DNA of 64,000 nt from Bifidobacterium angulatum DSM 20098 = JCM 7096 (lineage in GTDB: Bacteria; Actinomycetota; Actinomycetes; Actinomycetales; Bifidobacteriaceae): NCBI RefSeq assembly GCF_001025155.1, contig NZ_AP012322.1:186001-250000 (forward strand). The letters run 5' to 3'. Below are positions 58,391 through 64,000 of the stretch, piece by piece. Each line of letters starts with the position of its first letter. Position 1 is the stretch's first letter. A model generated the notes under the pieces. The model was not told the DNA's origin and searched no databases. It worked only from the letters and a program-made list of their open reading frames with translations. Both the position numbers and the translations under genes were made by a program.

Positions 58391-59029
58391 ATGCGCGTGA
58401 TTTCAGGACGATTCAAGGGCGTGGCGCTGACCACACCGAAACAGGGGACCAGACCGACCACCGACCGTACCAAAGAGGCGATTTTCTCGCATTTGGATTC
58501 GTGGGGTGTGCTGGATGACGCTCGGGTGCTTGATCTGTTCGCCGGCACCGGCGCCTTGGGCATTGAGGCGCTAAGCCGCGGCGCACGCGAACTGACGGCC
58601 GTGGAGGCGTCGAGGCCTGCCGCTGCGTTAATCGGCAAAACCGTGGCGCAGTTGAAGCGCAATCGTTCGTGGGCACCGGATATGCGCGCCCAGGTACTTG
58701 TTCGGAAGGCCGAAATGCTGGCGGGTGGAACCGCCAACGCGCCATACGATGTGGTGTTCATCGATCCTCCGTATGCGTTCGAAACGGAGGACTGCAACCG
58801 GCTGTTGGCCGATCTGGCCGCACATGGATGGGTGGATGAGCGAAGCGTGATCATGCTTGAACGTTCCGCCCGTTCCAGCGATCCGGCGGCGCCTAGCGGA
58901 TGGGAGATCACCCAATCCAAAACCTATGGGGAAACCGCGGTGTTCTATATCGAGGCAGTGCCCGCGGGCGCCGATCAAGGCATAGACGCCGATGATGGCG
59001 CCGGCATCGGTCGGGAATCCGAGGCGTAG
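58391..59029 (+). CDS. rsmD: 16S rRNA (guanine(966)-N2)-methyltransferase
   Basis: The 212-residue enzyme starts RVISGRFKGVAL, with the RsmD signature RPTTDRTKEAIFSHL, the SAM motif DLFAGTGALGIEALSRGA, and the catalytic DPPY in VFIDPPYAF (about residue 125). It methylates G966 of 16S rRNA late in 30S assembly. The C-terminal tail after about residue 195 is Gly/Asp/Ala-rich and looks non-conserved. Genes for RecG and RsmD are neighbours in many actinobacteria. It converges with trmD, ending 3 bases before the trmD stop. Confidence 0.93.
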   Translation: MRVISGRFKGVALTTPKQGTRPTTDRTKEAIFSHLDSWGVLDDARVLDLFAGTGALGIEALSRGARELTAVEASRPAAALIGKTVAQLKRNRSWAPDMRAQVLVRKAEMLAGGTANAPYDVVFIDPPYAFETEDCNRLLADLAAHGWVDERSVIMLERSARSSDPAAPSGWEITQSKTYGETAVFYIEAVPAGADQGIDADDGAGIGRESEA

Positions 59030-59032
59030 CCC

Positions 59033-59875
59033 CTACTTGCCGCGCCGGCGTGGATGTTCGCCGCTGACTTCCCAGCCAAGCGCCATCAAGGTCTTGCGAT
59101 CCGCCTTGTCGAGCGCTTTGCAGCCCAGTTGTTCGATGAGATCCGGGCGAATGTCGTTGGTGCGCGTCAGTGCTTCGTCACGGCGGAAACGGTCGACTTT
59201 GCCGTGGTCGCCGGAGAGCAGCACGTCCGGCACATTCAGCCCGCGCCACTGCGCCGGCTTGGTGTACTGCCGATGTTCCAGCAGCGCGCCTTCGCCCGTA
59301 TATGATTCCTCGACGATTGATTCGGGATTGCCCATGAATCCGGGGATCAGACGGGTGATCGCCTCAAGCATCACCGATGTGGCGACTTCGCCGCCGTTGA
59401 GCACGTAGTCGCCGATGGAGTATTCGCGTACATTCACGCCCTGCGCGCGGTAATATGCGGGGATTCGCGCGTCATACCCCTCGTAGCGCCCGCAGCCGAA
59501 CAGAAGATGGTCGGCATGGCTGAGTTCGGTGGCGTCGCGTTGGGTGAATAGGGGAGCGGATGGATTCGGGAAGATCAGCACCGGTTTGCCGGCTGCGGTA
59601 TCGGTTGCGGTATCGACTGCAGCATCGGGCGTTGCGTCGGCCGGTTCCAGTCCAAGCAGCTCGTCCAGGCATTCCGCCCATACCGCCGGTTTCATCACCA
59701 TGCCTGCGCCGCCGCCTACAGGCGTGTCATCCACCGAATGATGCACGTCATGCGTCCAATCACGCAGGTTATGCGCATGCACCTCGATAAGCCCTTTGGC
59801 TTGCGCCTTGCCGAACAGGCTCAGGTTCAGCACGTCGAAATATTCGGGGAATACGGAAACGATGTCGATCTTCAT
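59033..59875 (-). CDS. trmD: tRNA (guanine(37)-N1)-methyltransferase
   Basis: The 280-residue enzyme begins KIDIVSVFPEYFDVLNLSL at the ATG 59875; a longer frame to 59950 has no homology. It carries DDTPVGGGAGMVMKPAV, the trefoil-knot SAM site GRYEGYDARI and YSIGDYVLNGGE, and VDRFRRDEALTRTN at the C-terminal part. It methylates G37 next to the anticodon, which prevents +1 frameshifting. A Thr/Ala/Asp-rich insert (ATPDAAVDTATDTAAG) near residue 90 is unusual. In most bacteria it follows rimM; here aspA and lysR lie between them. Confidence 0.96.
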   Translation of the reverse strand: MKIDIVSVFPEYFDVLNLSLFGKAQAKGLIEVHAHNLRDWTHDVHHSVDDTPVGGGAGMVMKPAVWAECLDELLGLEPADATPDAAVDTATDTAAGKPVLIFPNPSAPLFTQRDATELSHADHLLFGCGRYEGYDARIPAYYRAQGVNVREYSIGDYVLNGGEVATSVMLEAITRLIPGFMGNPESIVEESYTGEGALLEHRQYTKPAQWRGLNVPDVLLSGDHGKVDRFRRDEALTRTNDIRPDLIEQLGCKALDKADRKTLMALGWEVSGEHPRRRGK

Positions 59876-59903
59876 AGTTACCCAGAGTAACGGGGGCGGC
59901 GGA

Positions 59904-59959
59904 ATAGAGCGGATGGTCGCCGGCAGGCAGTGCCCGGGGCCGGCGACCATCCGCTCTAT
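59904..59959 (-). terminator. Terminator downstream of aspA
   Basis: A perfect 21-bp stem pairs 59904-59924 with 59939-59959 around a 14-base loop. It lies between the aspA stop (59996) and the trmD start on the minus strand, 37 bases past aspA. It separates trmD from aspA, so trmD probably has its own promoter. Confidence 0.75.
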
Positions 59960-59995
59960 GCATCCGTAGGATGAGGCAGTGCGGTACCGGAATCG

Positions 59996-61471
59996 TCAGT
60001 ACACGCGGGTCAGATCGCGCGGGTCGAGAATCGAGTCGAGGATCTCCGGGCGAATGCTGCCTTCCTTGTCGGCGGCGGCGCGCACGGTGGTGTTCTTGGC
60101 CAATGCGTCCTTGGCGATCTGCATGGCCTTCTCGTAGCCTACGTAGTCGATAAGCGAGGTCGCCAGCGACGACGAGCGCATCGCCTCTGCCATGCCGACC
60201 TCCTTGTTCACCTTGATGCCGTTCACGCAACGTTCGCGTAGTGTATCCATTGCGCGCGCCAGCATGTGCATGCCGTCGAGCATCGCATGCAGCATCACCG
60301 GTTCGAAGGCGTTGAGCTGCAACTGCCCGGCCTCCGCTGCATAGGAGACGGTGGTGTCCATGCCCATGACCATGAACACGGTCTGGTTCACGCATTCCGG
60401 GATCACCGGGTTCACCTTGCCTGGCATGATCGACGATCCGGCCTGGCGCGGCGGCAGTTGGATTTCGGCGAGTCCGGCACGCGGGCCGCTGGCGAGCAGG
60501 CGCAGATCGTTGGCGATTTTGCCCAAGTGCAGTGCGGTGCGCTTGATCACGCTGGAGAGCATGACGAAATCGCTGACGTCCGAGGTTGCTCCTACCGGGT
60601 CGGCGGCCGGGCGGATGGGTAGACCGGTGATGGTGGCGAGATGGCGGGCGGCGAGTTCGCGGAAGCGCACGTCGGCGCAGATGCCGGTGCCGATTGCGGT
60701 TCCGCCAAGGTTCACCACGCTGAGCGGTTCATGCTGCTGCTCCAGCAATGCGGCGTCGGAACCGAGCTGGCTGGCGAATGCGCCGAATTCCTGACCGAAG
60801 GTCATGGGCACGACGTCCTGCAATTGGGTGCGGCCGATTTTCACCACGGTCATGGTGCGCTGCGACAGCGACGAGAACGAAGCGCTGAGCTTGCGGGTGC
60901 TGTCGATCAGGGTGTGCGAGGCATCGATCAGGGCAAGGCGTGCGGCGGCGGGGTAGGAGTCGTTGGTGGACTGGGATTTGTTCACGGTGTCGTTCGGGTG
61001 GATGATCTCGTATTCGCCGCGCGGGTAGTGGCCGAGTTCCAGTGCTCGGTTCGCGATGACCTCATTGACGTTCATGTTGGTCGAGGTGCCTGCGCCGCCC
61101 TGCAGCACGTCGACGGGGAATTGGTCGTCGAGCTTGCCTGCGATCACGTCGGAGCAGGCGCGGTCGACGAGTTCGGCCTGGTAGGCGTCGATGCCTCCGA
61201 GTTCGCGGTTGGTGCGTGCGCAGGCGAGTTTCACGGCTCCATAAGCGTGGATGATTTCCGGGTGGTCGCTTACGGTGATGCCGGAGACGGGGAAATTGTT
61301 GATGGCGCGAAGCGTGTGGATGCCCCAGTAGACGTTGGCCGGCACTGCTGCGGAGCCGATGCAGTCATGCTCGATTCGGGTGGGTTGCGATTCGATATCC
61401 GTCTCGGTTGCGGTTTCGAGGCGGGGCATGGTGCGAGTTGCGGTGGTTGCGGTGCGCTGTGCCAGTGCCAT
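59996..61471 (-). CDS. aspA: Aspartate ammonia-lyase
   Basis: The 491-residue enzyme has RIEHDCIGSAAVPANVYWGIHTLRAINNFPVS, the aspartase-type start, and the fumarase/aspartase signature GSSIMPGKVNPVIPE (about residue 350). The N-terminal pattern fits aspartase more than fumarase, because YWGIHTLRA matches the AspA YYGxHTLRA block. It makes fumarate and ammonia from aspartate, or runs in reverse. Other stretches include HPNDTVNKSQSTNDSYP. I chose the ATG at 61471 after cgagagg. It is divergent from a LysR gene across 123 bases with three palindromes, so regulation by LysR is likely. Confidence 0.88.
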   Translation of the reverse strand: MALAQRTATTATRTMPRLETATETDIESQPTRIEHDCIGSAAVPANVYWGIHTLRAINNFPVSGITVSDHPEIIHAYGAVKLACARTNRELGGIDAYQAELVDRACSDVIAGKLDDQFPVDVLQGGAGTSTNMNVNEVIANRALELGHYPRGEYEIIHPNDTVNKSQSTNDSYPAAARLALIDASHTLIDSTRKLSASFSSLSQRTMTVVKIGRTQLQDVVPMTFGQEFGAFASQLGSDAALLEQQHEPLSVVNLGGTAIGTGICADVRFRELAARHLATITGLPIRPAADPVGATSDVSDFVMLSSVIKRTALHLGKIANDLRLLASGPRAGLAEIQLPPRQAGSSIMPGKVNPVIPECVNQTVFMVMGMDTTVSYAAEAGQLQLNAFEPVMLHAMLDGMHMLARAMDTLRERCVNGIKVNKEVGMAEAMRSSSLATSLIDYVGYEKAMQIAKDALAKNTTVRAAADKEGSIRPEILDSILDPRDLTRVY

Positions 61472-61545
61472 AATGCGGTCCTCTCGTTGCTTGTGGCGTT
61501 GCTTTGGGTGGTTGCTCAAAACACGGCTCACCTTAAGCGCATGTT

Positions 61546-61597
61546 TTGTATCGTACAAGGTGTGGATATCCTTCGTATCCCATAGGATTAACCTATG
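61546..61597. promoter_or_regulatory. Palindrome cluster between aspA and the LysR gene
   Basis: Three palindromes lie in 52 bases: ttgta-tcg-tacaa (61546-61558), ggata-N7-tatcc (61564-61580), and catagg-attaa-cctatg (61581-61597), which ends on the lysR start codon. The second has the ATA-N7-TAT form of a LysR T-N11-A box. Together they fit a divergent LysR-controlled promoter with self-repression. Confidence 0.6.
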
Positions 61598-62506
61598 ACT
61601 ATTACTCAGATACGGGCGTTCTACCTTGCGGCGACCCTGGGATCGTTCACCGCGGCTGCGGAATACATGGGTTTGACGCAACCCACGATCTCCGAATTGG
61701 TGCGCAAAGTGGAAGATCAGTACGGCATGGCGCTGTTCGTGCGCAGAGGCCGCAGATTGGTGCTTACCACGGCGGGTCAGGCGCTTATGCCGTGGGCCAA
61801 GCGTCTGCTCGACGCGGAGCTTGGCGCGGACAGCGCGCTAACCGCGCTGAGCACCGGCGAGGGCGGCACGGTGTCGTTCGGCATCCTCAAGAACGCGAAC
61901 TACTATCACCTTTCCGAACTGGCGGCGGTATTCCGCGAAGCGCACCCCAATGTGCGCATTCGACTGCTGGGGCAGAACTCCTTCGAGGTGGCGGACGCCG
62001 TGCGCAATGGCACGTTGGAAGCCGGCCTGTTATGCCTGCCGGTGCCGACGGAAGGGCTGCACATCCAGCCGTTGATGCGCCACGAGATTCTGTGGGCCAG
62101 CAGCAAGCCGGAGCGTTGCATGCGGCCGATGAGCCTCATCGACATGCCCAAGGAGCCGTTGATCCTCTACGATGCCCGCCATGGCGAAGAGGACCCGACG
62201 CGTCTGCAGCTCACGCAGCAGGCGCAACAGCTTGGCGTGACGTTGGAACCCGACATCGAAGTCGAATCGGTGGACGCCGCGATGTCGCTGGTTTCGCGTG
62301 GCCTGGGCGATTCGATCGTGCCGCAGGCAGTGGCGCAATCCGATCATTTCCCGTCGAATATCCATGTGACCACGCTTGAAAACCCGATCTACGACACCTT
62401 CGCGCTGGTACGCCGCGAGAACTGGGAACTGTCTCCCATCGCCGCCCATCTTGCCGATCTTGCCGTCAGCATGCTGCTGAACAAGGTTTCCGGCGAAATC
62501 GCCTGA
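61595..62506 (+). CDS. LysR-family transcriptional regulator
   Basis: The 303-residue regulator has the LysR helix-turn-helix TITQIRAFYLAATLGSFTAAAEYMGLTQPTISELVRKVE (residues 2-42, seen in parts AAEYMGLTQPTISELV and RRLVLTTAG), and a C-terminal substrate-binding-like domain with EAGLLCLPVP and FALVRRENWELSP. It reads away from aspA; the shared palindromes suggest it controls aspA and itself. Its inducer is unknown; aspartate or fumarate is a reasonable guess. No Shine-Dalgarno is evident, since the start codon is inside a palindrome. Confidence 0.93.
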   Translation: MTITQIRAFYLAATLGSFTAAAEYMGLTQPTISELVRKVEDQYGMALFVRRGRRLVLTTAGQALMPWAKRLLDAELGADSALTALSTGEGGTVSFGILKNANYYHLSELAAVFREAHPNVRIRLLGQNSFEVADAVRNGTLEAGLLCLPVPTEGLHIQPLMRHEILWASSKPERCMRPMSLIDMPKEPLILYDARHGEEDPTRLQLTQQAQQLGVTLEPDIEVESVDAAMSLVSRGLGDSIVPQAVAQSDHFPSNIHVTTLENPIYDTFALVRRENWELSPIAAHLADLAVSMLLNKVSGEIA

Positions 62507-62514
62507 AACAGACG

Positions 62515-62552
62515 ACGGCGCCGTGCACGAACGAATCCTTGCACGGCGCCGT
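62515..62552. terminator. Bidirectional terminator between lysR and rimM
   Basis: acggcgccgtgca (62515-62527) pairs perfectly with tgcacggcgccgt (62540-62552) around a 12-base loop. T's follow on the plus strand (ttcc). It lies between convergent genes. Confidence 0.8.
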
Positions 62553-62582
62553 TTCCGGTCTGCCATCGATGGGCATCGTATG

Positions 62583-63197
62583 TCACAGACCCGGGATCAG
62601 ACCTCCCGGAGGGTCGAGTGTCAGGTAGCCTTCCTCCAGATCGATCAGCGGCACCAATTCGTCCACGAACGGCACCAGCGTGGTCTTCTCCACAATCGGC
62701 GTGCCGTCGGAGGCGGTACCCGTCTCGACCGGTTCCGTCAGGCGGATCTTCAGCAGCGACTGCGCGGGCGAATCGATAACGTCGACCACCATGCCGATCG
62801 GCTTGCCGGCAGGGGCACCGATCTCGTTCTCCTCATCCATGCGGGCCTCAAGACCGATAAGATCCTTCGGATACCATTCATCGGCTTCGAGCATGTCTTC
62901 CGGATCATCCGCCTCGCCATACAGTTCGGTGCCGTTGAGCGCTTCGGAAGCGTTGCGGTCGTCACAGCCTTCTAGTTTGATGATCCAGCGATTCTTGAAT
63001 GTTCGGGAGCGTTCCACCACATACCGCTGCTCGCCGTTGCGGGAGAACAGCTCCGATCCCGGCTCGAAGCGCCATTCGGGTTCGTCGGTGAACACCTGTA
63101 CGGTAACCTCGCCCTTCATACCCTGGGCGCGGCCGATACGACAAACCCTCAGCAGCTCACGCTGCTGAGGGTTCTCATGCATGTTCTGATCTGCCAT
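62583..63197 (-). CDS. rimM: 16S rRNA processing protein RimM
   Basis: The 204-residue protein has the RimM N-domain ELLRVCRIGRAQGMKGEVTVQ and EWYPKDLIGLEA of the PRC barrel, then LVPFVDELVPLIDLEEGYLTLDPPGGLI, the conserved RimM end. It binds S19 in the head of the 30S subunit during assembly. The gene follows khpA by 50 bases on the same strand. trmD, its usual partner, is separated by the aspA-lysR pair. No strong Shine-Dalgarno is visible (gaggt is 12 bases away). Confidence 0.96.
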   Translation of the reverse strand: MADQNMHENPQQRELLRVCRIGRAQGMKGEVTVQVFTDEPEWRFEPGSELFSRNGEQRYVVERSRTFKNRWIIKLEGCDDRNASEALNGTELYGEADDPEDMLEADEWYPKDLIGLEARMDEENEIGAPAGKPIGMVVDVIDSPAQSLLKIRLTEPVETGTASDGTPIVEKTTLVPFVDELVPLIDLEEGYLTLDPPGGLIPGL

Positions 63198-63247
63198 GCT
63201 GTGCAGTTTACCTCATAGGCACGGATGAGGCGCGGATTCCGATGGAA

Positions 63248-63481
63248 TCAGCGGCGCACATCCATGATGTCGACGCGGACCTTGTGGTCGCTCAGCGCCT
63301 GCACCACCGTGCGAATCGCATTGGCGGTACGGCCGGAACGCCCGATCACGCGGCCGATGTCCTCGGGGTTGACGCGCACGCGAAGCATTTCGCCACGTGC
63401 GTTCTCACGGGACTTCACCGACACGTCGTCAGGAAAATCGACGATGTTCTTAATAAGATGCTCCACAGCCTGTTCAAGCAT
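63248..63481 (-). CDS. khpA: KH-domain RNA-binding protein KhpA
   Basis: The 77-residue protein is one KH domain with the GxxG loop in VIGRSGRTANAIRTV (about residues 45-60). It ends DHKVRVDIMDVRR. KhpA-type proteins pair with KhpB and bind RNA, affecting cell division and small RNAs in Gram-positives. It lies between rpsP and rimM, the standard order. Its ATG has gaaagg upstream. The gap to rpsP is 42 bases. Confidence 0.92.
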   Translation of the reverse strand: MLEQAVEHLIKNIVDFPDDVSVKSRENARGEMLRVRVNPEDIGRVIGRSGRTANAIRTVVQALSDHKVRVDIMDVRR

Positions 63482-63523
63482 GATCAGTCAGCCTTTCTCG
63501 TTTGCTTTGCGCTATGGCTCAGC

Positions 63524-63991
63524 TCACTCGGCGTCAGCCGGGGCTTCCTCAGCGGCTTCCTCAGCCGGAGCCTCAGCTTCAGCGGCGGCGGCAGCTTCGG
63601 CCTCAGCCTTGGCCTTAGCCTCGGCTTCGGACTTGGCGGCCTTGAGCTTCTGGGCTTCGGCTTCCACAGCCTCAACGCGAGCGGCGGCATCCGGGCCAGC
63701 CTCAACGGTCTTCAGGGTGCCTTCGGCACCATCGAGACCCTTGAACTTCTGCCAATCACCGGTGATCTTCAGCAGCTTCAGAACCTGCTCGGTCGGCTGA
63801 GCGCCGACGCCGAGCCAGTACTGAGCGCGCTCGGAATCGATGACGATGGTGGAAGGCTGGGTGTTCGGGTTGTAGGTACCGATCTCTTCGATGGCACGGC
63901 CGTCACGCTTCTGGCGGGAATCCATGATCACCACGCGGTAGAACGCGTAGAACTTCTTACCCATGCGCTTCAGACGAATCTTGGTTGCCAA
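63524..63991 (-). CDS. rpsP: 30S ribosomal protein S16 with long acidic-alanine tail
   Basis: The first 80 residues are S16: [38 protein letters not shown] and [21 protein letters not shown]. The remaining about 70 residues form an Ala/Glu/Lys-rich tail ending EEAPADAE, well beyond the usual 80-100 residue length, with repeats of AEA. Extended S16 tails are known in actinobacteria and are probably disordered. The start is a TTG at 63991 by homology, since no ATG fits before the ATKIR block; a start outside the window is possible. S16 opens the rpsP-khpA-rimM transcript. Confidence 0.95.
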   Translation of the reverse strand: MATKIRLKRMGKKFYAFYRVVIMDSRQKRDGRAIEEIGTYNPNTQPSTIVIDSERAQYWLGVGAQPTEQVLKLLKITGDWQKFKGLDGAEGTLKTVEAGPDAAARVEAVEAEAQKLKAAKSEAEAKAKAEAEAAAAAEAEAPAEEAAEEAPADAE

Positions 63992-64000
63992 AATGGCTCT

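Overview
The window is a high-GC actinobacterial chromosome segment, almost certainly Bifidobacterium. The 16S gene carries the bifidobacterial signature, and its variable regions most resemble the B. adolescentis group as I remember it; the species call is tentative. Fatty acids are made by a 3105-residue type I synthase with its own carboxylase, phosphopantetheinyl transferase and biotin ligase. Several glycoside hydrolase sets for plant oligosaccharides fit the same genus.

Layout. 1-1590: end of nusG, then rplK-rplA. 1774-4790 (minus): a large membrane protein and a PucR-type regulator. 4791-11017: an rRNA operon (16S, 23S, 5S) with no tRNA in the spacer. 11161-16740: a LacI regulator, a sugar ABC importer (binding protein and two permeases) and a GH1 glycosidase, with the same 16-base operator core at both promoters. 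The GH1 reading frame is shifted close to its C-terminus. 16741-18002: non-coding DNA with a 32-bp inverted repeat and a broken amino-acid binding-protein gene. 18003-24238: a tight four-gene xylo-oligosaccharide operon (GH120, GH8, GH43, carboxylesterase) behind a strong promoter. 24775-30759: a sortase-dependent pilus operon (large tip-type pilin, major pilin, class C sortase) flanked by homopolymer tracts. 30936-46287: biotin and fatty-acid block, with bioY divergent from accBC-accD-fas, then acpS and birA. 46332-52057: tRNA-Gly, a small membrane protein, murA, plsC, gpsA and ddl, which serve the cell envelope. 52187-55204 (minus): a TetR regulator, a DUF2974-type hydrolase and an odd PfkB-family kinase. 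55475-59029: rpmB, recG, rsmD. 59033-63991 (mostly minus): the rpsP-khpA-rimM-trmD ribosome/tRNA group, split by a divergent aspA/lysR pair.

How it works together. The LacI/ABC/GH1 set imports and cleaves a beta-glucoside-like sugar. The xylan operon processes xylo-oligosaccharides from both ends and removes acyl groups, but has no transporter beside it. BioY imports biotin, BirA attaches it to AccBC, AccBC/AccD makes malonyl-CoA, FAS I uses it once AcpS has charged its carrier domain, and PlsC/GpsA feed the acyl chains into phospholipid. The PucR-type regulator at 1774-2637 resembles actinobacterial FasR/MabR regulators of fatty-acid synthesis, so it is a candidate controller of the block 29 kb away.

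I found no CRISPR array, prophage, intact insertion sequence or replication origin. The most unusual items are the GH1 frameshift, the shared LacI operators, the T9-G10 tract after the sortase gene, a PfkB kinase without its catalytic aspartate, the missing canonical YPKN motif in the major pilin, an apparently leaderless accBC transcript, and several very long perfect hairpins.
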